Shown: positions 54,130 through 64,000 of the stretch, piece by piece | Position numbering within the stretch: the stretch's first letter is position 1 | Layout of the letters: each line of letters opens with the position of its first letter | NCBI GenBank assembly: GCA_963746735.1 | Contig: CAVVCO010000011.1 | Location: forward strand, 62,001 to 126,000 | From: CAVSWT01 sp963746735 | GTDB taxonomy: Bacteria > Bacteroidota > Ignavibacteria > Ignavibacteriales > Ignavibacteriaceae | Reading direction: 5' to 3' | Length of the DNA stretch: 64,000 bases | Made by a program: the position numbers and the translations under genes | Notes under the pieces: generated by a model | What the model was told of the DNA's origin: nothing | The model's database searches: none | The model's input: only the letters and a program-made list of their open reading frames with translations

Positions 54130-57100
54130 TTATTTCAGTAGCAGCATCTTTTTAACCGCAGTATAATTCCCAGCAGATATACGATAGAAATAAATCCCGC
54201 TTGATAAATTCGCAGCATTAAAGTTTAAATTATAATAACCTACGCTTTGTTGCTTGTTCACTAAAGTCGCAACTTCGCGCCCGATTGCATCATATACTTT
54301 TATTGTTACAAAAGATTCTTTTGGAATTTGATATTTAATTGTTGTTGATGGATTAAATGGATTGGGATAGTTTTGCACAAGTTTATATTCAGTTATCTTA
54401 ATAGAATTTTCATTACTTATTCCGGTTAAAACTTCATTTTTATTTCCGGTTCTTTTGTTATTCCCTTTAAAGGTCGGCCATTCATAATTTGTTGAAGATG
54501 TCTTATTAAATCCTTCATTATTTAATTTCAAAGTATAGACTTCGCCATCTAAATTGCCGAACATTGCCAAAGCATTGTCTGTAATTAAAATAGGTGCTTC
54601 AATCGGTGAATCAGTTTGGAAATACCATTTTAAATTGCCAAATGGATCCAGACAATATAACATTCCACTTTCATCTCCTACAAGAATTTGTCCTCCCTTA
54701 GAGATTGCTGCTGTTCCGCTTACAGGTGCGCTGGTATTATATTTCCACATAACAGAGCCGTCTTTATCAAGACTTACTATTTCACTGTTTGAATTACCAA
54801 ATATTATTACTCCATTGTCAAGAATAATTGGAGAAGATTTGATTTTTCCGCCGGCATAATAGGACCAAAGTTTGTTTCCTTGCGAAGATAATTTATATAA
54901 ATATCCATCGTTCGAACCAAACACTATGCTTGAATCATTTCCGATAGCCGGTGAAGAATATATTGAGTCGCCGGTTGTAAAAGTCCAATTTAAATTTCCA
55001 TCTTTATCAACCGAATGTAATTTTTTATCGCAGCTTCCTATATAAACATCTCCGTTTAATGAAATAGATGGTGAAGAAACTATTGCCCCTCCTGTTTGAA
55101 CATTCCATTTAATATTGCCTAAGTCATCAAGTGCATATAATCTTCCAGTGCTAATTCCAACGTATACGACTCCATCTTTTCCTGCTGAAGGAGATGAAGT
55201 AATTATTCCACCCATAGCTTTATCCCATTTTGGAACTCCATTTTGGTCAAAGGAATATAATCTAGTATCTGTAGAACCAACATAAATATTATTTTGATCG
55301 CTGATACAAGTAGTTGATTGAATACTTCCGCCTGTTAATATATTCCAATTTACAGTGCTGCTAGAATCAAATTGATATACTTTGTCATCTGTAGAAAGTA
55401 ACAAAAAAAGTATTATTTAATTTAGCAGGTGCGGAGTAAATGCTTCCGGCAGTTTTCAATTTTGCTGAATAAACATTTACAAAAACAGTATCTCTTGATT
55501 TTTCACCTTTATAACCGACAGCAATTAAAACAATTTCATTGGTACCGGTTCTTAATTTAAGTTTTGGTTTAGTCACATTTGCTGCAGAGTCTCCATTTAC
55601 TAACCAGACCATATAATAAAAAGTGTCATTTGTGATACTGCTTTCACTACCGTCAACAGTTTTTTCTTCGTAGCCATAAAAATCGGAATCTACCCAAACA
55701 CTGTCGCATTTAATTACTGCATTAATATTAGAACCGGAAAATATATAGCTTCCGGTGGTCACAATACTGCTATCAAAATTGCTGCGGAAAGCAATAGCAT
55801 TTACTACAGTGTTATTATTAATATAAATTGGCTGATCATAAACCGCTGATTCTTGGCTTGGTTGAGAGCCATCCAGCGTGTAATGAATAATTGCTGAATC
55901 AGTTTTAGAACCCAGGGAAACCTGAATAGGATTTGAATATGTTCCAGGCTGAGGGTCAAAATCTACTGGTGCGGTTTTCATTTGATAATTACTGGTTTGC
56001 AAGTCCGATTCAACCCAACCTGTTTTATATGCTTTTACTTTTAAAATCGTATTTTTATTTATATAAAAAGGTAAAGTATATTTGGTGGAACTTTGATTAG
56101 GTTCACTTCCATCCGTAGTAAAATAAATATCTGACGTTTTCAACTTTACAAAAAATGCTAACATTTATTCCGTTATGTTTTATTCCCCCATTAGGAGTAA
56201 TTAACGGAGTAGGAACCTTCGCATAAATTGTGAGATTTCCGGAAACAACTTTATTTGTTGAATTGTTTACATCACTTACTCTAACTTTACATTCATTAGA
56301 TAAAGGAGCAACCACCGGCACATTCCAACTAAAATTATGATCTTGGGCAGAAACTGAGTTTGCTGCTACATTCCATGTCCCTCCATTATCAGTTGAATAT
56401 TCGATTTTCACATTGTTTGTAAAATAGTTATTCCATTGAATGTTTACATTTGTTAGAGACCTTAAAGTATCTATCCCAACCATAGTCTCGATATTAATGG
56501 TAGGGTCATTATTTAATTTTATTAATCCATCCCAGTCCGCAATCCATATACTATTGTTACCATCTATTTTTAAATCAAAAACCTCCTTGTCACTTGGAAA
56601 TCCATGAGAGGGGTCATATCTTGTGATATTAGCACCATCGAATTTTATTAATCCTCTTTCAGAAGAAAACAATCCAAGTCCTGCCCAAATATTTCCTTTT
56701 GAATCAACACTTAAACTTGATATATAATTTGATGTTATATTCTCACTTAAATCATATTTGGTCCAATTTACTCCGTCATATTTATATAATAAAAGACTGT
56801 CGGCACCGAACCATAAATTTCCATTATTATCTTCTGTAATAGAATGAATATTCTCATTTGATAATGCCGAATTATTAGTATTAAAAATTTCCCAATTATT
56901 TCCGTCATATTTTGCAATCCCACCTTGGTAAGTCGATTAATCAACAATGGATATGCTAATATTAACCATATCTGATTGTAAATTTTTCCTAATGATTACC
57001 GGAAATAATTTGAAAATTGTAATTAACATTTTTTGTTCCATCAGATTTTAAAATACCATTATCATTTTCCAATCAAACTTACCCTTAATCGGAAGATGGC

Positions 57101-57472
57101 ATATCATTTGTCCGAAATGCCAGGAACCGTACTCCAATTTGATCCATCAAATTTTATTAACGCATAAAATCCATACCCGCCAAAATAATAATCGCCGTTA
57201 AATTGGGTGATTGTTCTTACTTCTCCGTTTCCTAATAAGGACAAATTGCTGCTTGTGTAGTTAGTCCAAATGTCACCGTCAAGTTTTGATACTCCCCTCA
57301 CTGTTCCAATCCAAACAGTATTGTTATTATCAATGTAAACACTCGTAACAGTGTCAGAACAAATTCCTGAATTTACAGTGGTAAATTTCTGCCAAAATCC
57401 TTGGGCTAATAATGAGTTAGAAAATAATGAGATTATTACAGCTGTAAAAAAAGTAATTGATAGATTTTTCAT
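54130..57472 (-). pseudogene. Broken T9SS propeller gene (Reg_prop + CHB_HEX_C + PQQ-like), several frameshifts
   Basis: One ~1,100-residue protein in at least four frames. From the ATG at 57472 (GGGGAG before it; signal peptide to NSLLAQ), Reg_prop units run to GISDK. Between about 56930 and 57110 the frame is lost repeatedly with several stops. From 56930 it continues (GIAKYDGNNWEIF), then shifts at 56137-56140 (extra T) and at 55403-55409 (7-A run). Parts: propeller, two chitobiase/hexosaminidase C-terminal-like domains (DIYFTTDGSEPNQSSTKYTL; IIHYTLDGSQPSQESAVYDQ), an FN3-like piece, a PQQ-like seven-bladed propeller (KWNVQTGGAIVSSPSISLNG), and a T9SS tail. The middle looks truly decayed, not only mis-sequenced. 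Confidence 0.8.
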
Positions 57473-58117
57473 AAATCTCCCCGAAAAAATATTTAATATT
57501 TTAGTTTGTTAAATTTTAGGTTTGACGAAGATCGTCCCCATTTATAAAAGATATTATTTTTTTAGAAAATTAAAATAAATCAAAATATACGCCAATATTC
57601 CTAGTAATATTTTTTTATAAAAAACTTACCTAAAAATATATTGACGCTTTAAATATGGAAATTTTTGCCGATTCTTTCAATTGTTATTAAGAAATTTTAT
57701 AATAAATTTTAAAAAATATTTATTGATACTTTGGTAAAATTCAACTTGATATAAATCTCTAACGTCTTAAATAAACTTTTTGACGCTTCCTATTATAATG
57801 CATTGATCAAGAATTTATATTTTATCCTGATTTCTTTTCTGTCTTTAACTGAATATATTTTTGGTGTCTTTATTTTATTTAACTGGGTAAATTGTTAACA
57901 AAGATGAAGAGAAGTTATTCCCATCTTGCTGTCCACTATTCGAATAATTGCTAATATTAACCATATTTTATGGCCATTATTTTTAAGTCCCGATATTTCT
58001 TAATCAAATAACATCAAAACGGCCTTTTAAAATATTTAAGACAAATTAATTATGGCACTCCTTTTGGCTTAACTATCTTTAATAATTCAAGTTTACAACT
58101 AATTGGAAAGACGATTA
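57473..58117. other. Intergenic region between two divergent T9SS genes
   Basis: 645 AT-rich bases. No credible ORF, hairpin terminator or -33/-7 pair was found in either direction. Confidence 0.35.
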
Positions 58118-59647
58118 ATGAAAAAAATATTTTTACTTTCTTTATTCTTATTTTTTTCTATTAGTTTAATAGCATTTGCCCAGGTAACTAATCTTCAAGT
58201 CAATGGAAATTCAACAAACTTTTCAATGGCTTCAGGAGACGAAGTAAGCTGGAGTTTTGATGTGCCCAATCTTGGTGATACAACATTTCTTGAATTTTGG
58301 ATAGATGTTAACAATAATGAAATAATTGATTCAGAAGATGTTTTGTGGGTTTATTTTAATCAAATTGATGGCGATCCAAATGGACAAAATGGGCCGCCTG
58401 ATATGGATGGTATTGCTAACGGTCATGTTTCTTTCCAGCAAAAAGTTGGTTTGGCACCGGCACATTATGTTTTATCATTCAAGAACAATGATTCGGTAGT
58501 AACTATACCTGGATCAGTTACTCCTCTTGATAATATAACCTTTACAATTTCAGGGCATGTTGCTGTACCCTCTGGTTATAGTAGTAAGAATATAGTGTTA
58601 GAACTTTCTTCTAGTTCTAAAAACGGTACATTTTGGGATGCCTTAACGGATGTTAACGGTGATTTTTCAATTGGTATGGACTCAGACACCACCGGAAATC
58701 CCTGGAGATTAAATATAAGTAATGGTTTCAATTTTGAATTGGCAACTGTATCTCCTCAAAGGATAAATTTGAATATTGATTCCAGCGTATCTAAACAATA
58801 TGTAAATAATAACTTTACAATATCAGCTGCTGCCGCATCAATTAGCGGGTTAGTAAAAGATGGCGATGGATTTCCAATGGTTGGTACTTATGTATATATA
58901 AATAATAACAATGGAAATTTTCAAAGTAATGCAAATACTGATTACGAAGGAAAATATTATATAGGATTGTCTTCAAACGATTTACCTCTGACGAATCTTA
59001 ATATCGGTGCGGATGGTGATTCTAATACAGTACAATTTAATTATAACATTCCTAGTATAAATTATGGAGATAGTTTAACTCAAGATTTATATGTACTTAA
59101 AGCTAATTCTGTAATACGCGGAAGATTGACATTTAATGGAAATGCAGCGGGAATGACAAATGTTTTCGCTTCTTGTGCAGATACCGGTTATATATGGACA
59201 AATACTAACAACGATGGTTATTTTGTATTTAGGGTTAGTGATAAAATATATAATTATGTTATAAGAGCAGGTCAGGTTCCTTATCAGTATATCAGTGACA
59301 GTATTGTTGTCCATCCAGGAGATACTACTGCTAGTTTGAATTTAATCTTAACAAGCACCAATGAAAATGAGTTTAATATTCCAAAGGTATATTCTTTGTC
59401 ACAGAATTTTCCTAATCCTTTTAATCCAACTACGATGATAAGTTATGAACTATCTCGCTCAGGGATGGTTTCTTTGAAAGTGTTCAACGTACTTGGGCAG
59501 GAAGTAAAAGTATTAGTAAATAAATTTGAATCTGCAGGCCAGTACAATGTACAATTTAATGCTTCAGAATTAAAAAGCGGAGTATATTTTTATCAGCTTC
59601 AAGCCGGAAATTATGTTAACACGAGGAAGATGATCCTCCTCAAATAA
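58118..59647 (+). CDS. Secreted protein with carboxypeptidase-regulatory-like repeats and T9SS sorting domain
   Basis: 509 residues from the ATG at 58118, preceded by GGAAAG; a TTG at 58103 extends it by five codons. A signal peptide ends at LIAFAQ. Residues ~25-130 are a beta domain (NLQVNGNSTNFSMASGDEV). Two carboxypeptidase-regulatory-like (SdrD-type) repeats follow (~140-300; ISGHVAVPSGYSSKNIVLEL, ISGLVKDGDGFPMVGTYVYI), then one more (~330). The tail is a T9SS domain (FPNPFNPTTMISYELSRSG ... GVYFYQLQAG). A surface adhesion or scaffold role is likely. Transcribed alone and ends at a strong hairpin. Confidence 0.85.
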   Translation: MKKIFLLSLFLFFSISLIAFAQVTNLQVNGNSTNFSMASGDEVSWSFDVPNLGDTTFLEFWIDVNNNEIIDSEDVLWVYFNQIDGDPNGQNGPPDMDGIANGHVSFQQKVGLAPAHYVLSFKNNDSVVTIPGSVTPLDNITFTISGHVAVPSGYSSKNIVLELSSSSKNGTFWDALTDVNGDFSIGMDSDTTGNPWRLNISNGFNFELATVSPQRINLNIDSSVSKQYVNNNFTISAAAASISGLVKDGDGFPMVGTYVYINNNNGNFQSNANTDYEGKYYIGLSSNDLPLTNLNIGADGDSNTVQFNYNIPSINYGDSLTQDLYVLKANSVIRGRLTFNGNAAGMTNVFASCADTGYIWTNTNNDGYFVFRVSDKIYNYVIRAGQVPYQYISDSIVVHPGDTTASLNLILTSTNENEFNIPKVYSLSQNFPNPFNPTTMISYELSRSGMVSLKVFNVLGQEVKVLVNKFESAGQYNVQFNASELKSGVYFYQLQAGNYVNTRKMILLK

Positions 59648-59657
59648 TCCTTACATG

Positions 59658-59692
59658 CCTTGAGGATTTTAATTAATCCTCAAGGTTTTTTT
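59658..59692 (+). terminator. Terminator of the T9SS gene at 58118
   Basis: CCTTGAGGATT (59658-59668) and AATCCTCAAGG (59675-59685), an 11-bp perfect stem with a six-base loop, followed by seven T's. It lies 10 bases past the stop codon. Confidence 0.88.
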
Positions 59693-59711
59693 CTTTATAC
59701 ACATAATTTTA

Positions 59712-60067
59712 TTAAAGCAAGCTGTCTCCTGGGAAACTTACGGTTGGATGAATATCATATAAAAATATGCCTGCTTGAACACCTGGGTCTTCATCTATTA
59801 TCTTTTTAGTTTCTTCTTCATTTGAATTAAAGATTCCAATTCCATTAACACTACTTCCGATTCCATTTCATTGCTAAGACCCCTTATTGGACAAACAATG
59901 GATAAAAGTCCTTCTTCACGAAGCATAAAATTTCTTCTCCCATATTCCCAGATTATTTTCTGCTTATCTTCATGAACTTTATTTGGACCATCCTTTAATA
60001 TTATAATTGTATATCCTTTAGTTTCAGAAAGTTTCTGTTTCATAAATTCATCAGTTATAGAAATCAT
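59712..60067 (-). CDS. YCII-like small protein, frameshifted
   Basis: Start at 60067 (GGGAAATA before ATG; a TTG twelve bases earlier is possible). The first frame gives ISITDEFMKQKLSETKGYTI, then LREEGLLSIVCPIRGLSNEM. The frame breaks at about 59840-59870; the other frame continues GIGIFNSNEEETKKIIDEDP and GVQAGIFLYDIHPTVSFPGD to a TAA at 59712-59714. The joined ~115 residues match a YCII-related ferredoxin-fold protein (EDPGVQAGIFLYDIHP near the C-terminus). The exact join is not clear, as no long homopolymer lies there. It starts 18 bases after the lipase stop. Confidence 0.7.
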
Positions 60068-60085
60068 TATTTCCCACAATTATAA

Positions 60086-61391
60086 TTAAAGATTTTTATT
60101 TCTTAATGATAACGGCGGAGCCCAATCTTCATTTTTAACTCCCGGGGCTGGACGTCCCCATGTATTGCCTCTTGAATCCGGAAGGTCTTTAAGAAACCTA
60201 ACGATCATTCTATGAAGCATATCCATGTTTGGAAGTATTCCATGAAAGCCTGCAACTTTTGTAACTACTCTGTCCTGAACTTCCCAATAACCGTAATCAT
60301 CAGGAGTAACGCAAACCAAACTTTCCATCGGTAAAAATTTTGGAATAGCCCCTTCAAATGGAACTGTGCCATCGCCGGTAAATTTTTTATTGGCAACATC
60401 ATTTTCGCTCCAACCGTTCATTCTATCATCAGAATGAAATTCAAACACAGGGAATTTACCAGCTGAAGAGATTTGTAATTTCACTCTAGTTTCAGAATCA
60501 ACTCCAACGACTACAAGCCATTTTGATTTATCAAGCCCGGCATCATTTAAATTTAAATTATCAATCTTATCTCTGTGTTCTTTTGCTTGAGTAAGTAAAG
60601 CAGTCAATAATTTTTTAGCATCTTCTTTTTGATTATCCGTAGGCAATCCTTTTAATCTTATAAATTCTTCCAGAGATTGAACAATACTTTCCTGCCACAT
60701 ATCCGGATCAAAAAAGGAAGTAGGTAAATTAGGATCTTCAGCTACTCCATAAAAAAAACTTGGAATTAAATGATACAGGCCGGGAGTAATTCTTGCTGCT
60801 TCTCTTTCACGTGAACTAGGCGGAGAGGATCCTAAATTTGCTGTACCGGTAGTAACTTTAATAATTGCTTCAAAAGAACCTTGAAATGGTGAGGCAAGTG
60901 TAACCACTTTATGGATCGGCGCAGCATTACCCTTGTCGCTTAAATAACCAGCTAAAACTAATCCTCCCATTGAATGCCCGATGAGATTAACTTTGGCATC
61001 ATCTGCATATCCTTCTGCATGATAATGTCTAAGCAGTTTTGTTCTATTAATAACTTCTTCTATAAATTCATCAAGCTGCTTTTGTGCTATTTCCAGAGGC
61101 ATTCTCCAATCATATGCAAACGGATAAACGGGAACAGGCTGGTCTTCTGAATTTGCTAAATTATATCTTAGCTCTTCAATTATTTCTTTGTAAGCAATTT
61201 CAAATAGTTTTCCGGCTTTTACTCTTGCCGGCTGCATTGCTTCATATCTTAAATCATTGGGATGTAAAGCAATTCTATCGTAATCTTTTTTAAGAACAGA
61301 CCAGATAGTTTCAGGATCAACTGGGATATTCATCCTGTAGATAGGACGCAGTTATTCCCGGAATAAAAATAACCGGATATGGCAAATTCAT
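60086..61391 (-). CDS. Alpha/beta-hydrolase lipase-like (LCAT-related), frameshifted near the N-terminus
   Basis: The true start is taken as the ATG at 61391 with GAGG upstream: NLPYPVIFIPGITASYLQDEY, the PGxxxS entry of LCAT-like lipases. A CCC at 61323-61325 (one C too many) shifts the frame; the next frame begins PVDPETIWSVLKKDYDRIAL. Residues ~60-430 carry the hydrolase fold with the nucleophile motif NLIGHSMGGLVLAGYL, an oxyanion region, WGRPAPGVKNEDWAP near the end, and HGILPNMDMLHRM, which may supply the catalytic His. No signal peptide, so probably cytoplasmic. It hydrolyses or transacylates an ester; substrate unknown. Confidence 0.8.
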
Positions 61392-61954
61392 AAATCAGCC
61401 TCATTATTTTTTAAATTAATTAATAAATCACAGAACAATTTCTGCAACTAGAAAAATTTTATTTTATGGTCAGGTTAAAAAGAAACTATCGAACTGAAAA
61501 AGGTTTTAGCAGTGAATTTATTTTCTTAAAAATTTAATCTTTAATTTATCTTTCAATATCAAATCAAATGAACATCAATTTCTTACTTTTTCATAAAGGG
61601 GAATTGTTAATAAAACAATTTGAAAGTGATGAGCGAGAAAATACATTGCAAGGATTGTTTTGTCAAGTAAAATTTTATCATGATTTCATATCACTTTAAG
61701 AAATCATCAATTCTTATTTCTTTCTAAAAAAACTAATGCTATTCTCCTTAAATTTTACTATGATTACATACTCCCCAAATTTATGTTAAATATTAATGAG
61801 CTGATCTTGTAGGTTTTTGCGCATTAATATACTAGAAACCATAAGTTTATTTTGAATTTCACTTTGTAAGATTTTTCGTTTCCTTTTCCAGCATTATTAA
61901 GTAACGAATTCCTATTCCATTATTCAGTTTTTTAAACTTAAAGAAGAACTTAAT
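61392..61954. other. Intergenic region upstream of the second lipoprotein
   Basis: 563 AT-rich bases between divergent genes. No credible coding frame, RNA gene or promoter pair found. Confidence 0.35.
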
Positions 61955-62386
61955 ATGAAAAAAAATACATATCTATTGATGTATCTCCTATTATCTGTAT
62001 CCGTAGGAATTAGCCTAAATGGATGCTGCGGCTCATCAAACAAAAACCTTAATCAAAATAAAAATGTGGAAATGCTAAACAAGCAGATTCCTCCAAATGT
62101 AAACTCAGCTGAAGTTGAAGCTGAAATAATCAGCTTGAAGGATGAAAACGGATACACGAACAGTGAGATAAAAATAATCGAGGTTAAATCATACGGAGCT
62201 TCTGTTCCACCTATAATTGTCGGCTCAATTATTAAAGCGGGAGTTTCAGAAACAAGTATTGAAAATAGCAAATTAACTAAGGACGACTTACTAAAATCTG
62301 GTTCCAAATATAAAGTTACTTTGGAGCATTTTATTGTTCCCCCAAATTCAAAAAGTCCTTCCTGGAGAATAATATCAATAGAGTAA
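61955..62386 (+). CDS. Small hypothetical lipoprotein, partner-like gene of the propeller at 62420
   Basis: 143 residues with a lipoprotein signal (YLLLSVSVGISLNGC, CysCys at ~24-25). The mature protein is hydrophilic and beta-rich: PNVNSAEVEAEIISLKDENG, IKIIEVKSYGASVPPIIVGS, YKVTLEHFIVPPNSKSPSWR. No family recognised, though the central part resembles small outer-membrane lipoproteins of unknown role. It lies 33 bases upstream of the second propeller gene, the same arrangement as the lipoprotein at 6110 before 1554-6071, though the two lipoproteins are not clearly homologous. Confidence 0.6.
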   Translation: MKKNTYLLMYLLLSVSVGISLNGCCGSSNKNLNQNKNVEMLNKQIPPNVNSAEVEAEIISLKDENGYTNSEIKIIEVKSYGASVPPIIVGSIIKAGVSETSIENSKLTKDDLLKSGSKYKVTLEHFIVPPNSKSPSWRIISIE

Positions 62387-62419
62387 ATAAAATTTAATTA
62401 TCATATAAGGAGGCGTAAT

Positions 62420-64000
62420 ATGAAATCTTTGAAACTTATTTTTATTATGGGGGCTGCAATCTGCGGACTAATAATTTTTCTGTTTTCAAATTCTTTAAAA
62501 AATTCTAAAAATGAATTATTTACACAGAAAGAAAAATTTGAAAACGAAGAGTCTTCAAATGAAGCGGATGAAAGAAATAAATACTTTTTTATGCTCTATA
62601 GAGATCCGGCTACAAATTCAATCCCGAATCATATTAGGGAAAAGGAATTAGCTTTTGCAAAAAAACTTGAATCAAAAGATAAATTATCAAAAGCTTCTTC
62701 GATTAATACTCTTCAATGGAAAGAGGCGGGCCCGGTTGATGTGGGTGGAAGAACAAGAGCATTAGCAGTAGACGTCGCAAATTCAAATACAATTTTAGTT
62801 GGCGGAGCGTCAGGCGGTATATGGAAATCTACAGATAATGGAGCAACATGGAAAATTAAAAGCAAAACCGATCAGCTGTTAAGTGTTACGTCTATAGCTC
62901 AGGATCCAAGGGCCGGTCATACAAGCACATGGTATTATTCCGGAGGTGAATTTAGCGGATCAGCCCAAGACAGAGGATATACAAGCTCATTTACAGGCAA
63001 TGGTATATATAAATCAACGGACAACGGGGAAACCTGGAACATAATTCAAAGTACATACAGCGCAAATTTTACTCAATTTGATTCTCCATTTGACTACACT
63101 TCAAAGATTGTAGTTAATCCAACTACAGGAAGTATTTTCGTTGCAAGTAATGTATTTGGTATACTAAGATCAAAAGATGGTAACACTTTTAGTTTAATAC
63201 TGGGTGCAGCTAATGAACATATATTTAATGATGTAGTAGTAAGTGCTAACGGAACTATAGTCGCAAGTTTATCTTCACCTTTTCAAGGGACTACCGCACA
63301 GCTTAATCCGGGCATTTATAAATCTACTAATGATGGTGATGATTGGACGGAAATTACTCCAAATAATTTTCCGGCAACCAATTTTAGAACTGTTCTCGCC
63401 ATTCCACCTTCAAATCAAAATGCTGTTTATGTATTTACTAATACCGGCAACCAGGATCAGAATAAACATGATATATTAAAGTTTTATAAAATAAACATGG
63501 CAAACAATACTTCTGCTGACCGGTCTGCAAATTTACCTGATTTTACAAATTTGGGACAAGAATATAACCAAGGAATTTTAAATACTCAGGGAAATTATAA
63601 TATGACAATTGCAGTTAAACCAGACGATGAAAATTTTGTCTTGATAGCGGCTACTTGTATTTTCAGGTCAACTGACGGATTTGCTTCAAAATTAGCAGAT
63701 CCAGTAAAAGATTGGATTGGCGGATATAACCCCGCAACATTTTTCTACCCAAATTTTCATCCTGATATACATTCATTTGCATTTGATCCTAATGACCCTA
63801 AAAAAATGTGGTGGGGTAATGATGGAGGTTTAGCTTATACAACAAATATTACAAACACTTCTTATACAGATCTATTTCCCTGGCAGAATAAAAATAATGG
63901 TTATGATGTAACTCAATATTATATGATTTCTATTTCCAAGGAAGCAAATGATAACAGGTTTATGGGCGGTTGTCAGGATAACGGTACACCATTTTATAGA
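62420..64000 (+). CDS. BNR/sortilin-like propeller exoprotein, partial (runs off the window end)
   Basis: Open from an ATG at 62420 (AGGAGG nine bases upstream, ideal) to the window end, at least 527 residues. Hydrophobic N-terminus (KSLKLIFIMGAAICGLIIFL), linker, then LQWKEAGPVDVGGRTRALAV and BNR units GGIWKSTDNGATWKIKSKTD, GIYKSTDNGETWNIIQS and GIYKSTNDGDDWTEITPN. The last visible text, FMGGCQDNGTPFYR, matches YIGGTQDNGSW in the 1554-6071 protein, so the two are paralogues. A T9SS tail is expected beyond the edge but not seen. Confidence 0.88.
   Translation, partial: MKSLKLIFIMGAAICGLIIFLFSNSLKNSKNELFTQKEKFENEESSNEADERNKYFFMLYRDPATNSIPNHIREKELAFAKKLESKDKLSKASSINTLQWKEAGPVDVGGRTRALAVDVANSNTILVGGASGGIWKSTDNGATWKIKSKTDQLLSVTSIAQDPRAGHTSTWYYSGGEFSGSAQDRGYTSSFTGNGIYKSTDNGETWNIIQSTYSANFTQFDSPFDYTSKIVVNPTTGSIFVASNVFGILRSKDGNTFSLILGAANEHIFNDVVVSANGTIVASLSSPFQGTTAQLNPGIYKSTNDGDDWTEITPNNFPATNFRTVLAIPPSNQNAVYVFTNTGNQDQNKHDILKFYKINMANNTSADRSANLPDFTNLGQEYNQGILNTQGNYNMTIAVKPDDENFVLIAATCIFRSTDGFASKLADPVKDWIGGYNPATFFYPNFHPDIHSFAFDPNDPKKMWWGNDGGLAYTTNITNTSYTDLFPWQNKNNGYDVTQYYMISISKEANDNRFMGGCQDNGTPFYR

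Noticed and set aside
54554..54859. A 101-residue plus-strand frame within the PQQ-like part of the broken propeller gene
   Set aside because: Antisense shadow of a repeat-rich protein; no ribosome-binding site.
61084..61333. Start of the LCAT-like hydrolase at the ATG at 61333
   Set aside because: The upstream frame to 61391 encodes the conserved PVIFIPGITASYL entry and a good ribosome-binding site; the 61333 ATG is a product of the frameshift at 61323-61325.

Overview
The window is AT-rich bacterial chromosome that most resembles an Ignavibacteria-type member of the Bacteroidota/Ignavibacteriota. The reasons are: type IX secretion (T9SS) C-terminal sorting domains of the NYPNPFNP...T-I-Y kind on four complete or broken proteins; a short primary sigma factor lacking region 1.1; Bacteroidota-style promoters (TTTG then TAnnTTTG); and a DUF3570/DUF4266/ApbE cluster. 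The T9SS machinery itself is not in the window.  Layout. 1-6.5 kb: a partial, frameshifted M28 peptidase and a large secreted BNR-propeller protein with its small lipoprotein. 6.7-15.5 kb: TraB-family membrane protein, primary sigma factor, M64 peptidase divergent from a lipoprotein amidase, FKBP isomerase and a WG-repeat protein. 15.8-23.4 kb: AsmA-like protein, a HEPN/MNT pair flanked by copies of the asmA 3' end, MscS channel and a large broken coiled-coil ATPase. 23.8-26.9 kb: a 2-oxoacid:ferredoxin oxidoreductase operon. 26.95-33.5 kb: initiator tRNA-Met carrying an integrated ~6.5 kb element with 21-bp att repeats, tyrosine integrase, excisionase-like HTH protein, primase, RepA-like helicase and a candidate small antisense RNA. 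33.8-36.4 kb: exported nitrilase-like protein and small orphan genes. 36.5-44.3 kb: GH89 enzyme, two STAS paralogues around a giant sortilin-type propeller protein, and a CDF metal transporter. 44.5-50.6 kb: an ApbE/NusG-II/DUF3570/DUF4266/TlpA cluster divergent from a pduS-pduT pair (bacterial microcompartment electron-transfer proteins with no other shell genes nearby). 50.7-64 kb: secreted protease, propeller proteins with T9SS tails, an LCAT-like hydrolase, and a second lipoprotein plus BNR-propeller pair running off the end.  A recurring oddity is that nine genes are split by frameshifts, most of them single-base changes in short homopolymers where the protein reads on smoothly after a one-base correction. 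I treat these as single genes whose frame is broken in this sequence (assembly error or recent decay), and give the joined coordinates.  The most interesting parts are (i) the compact tRNA-fMet element, organised like a phage-inducible chromosomal island, with an 11-nt complementarity between a hairpin RNA and the integrase ribosome-binding site; (ii) the orphan pduST pair next to a flavin/thiol redox cluster; and (iii) the ATPase-MscS pair. All identifications come from reading the sequence; no database search was run.
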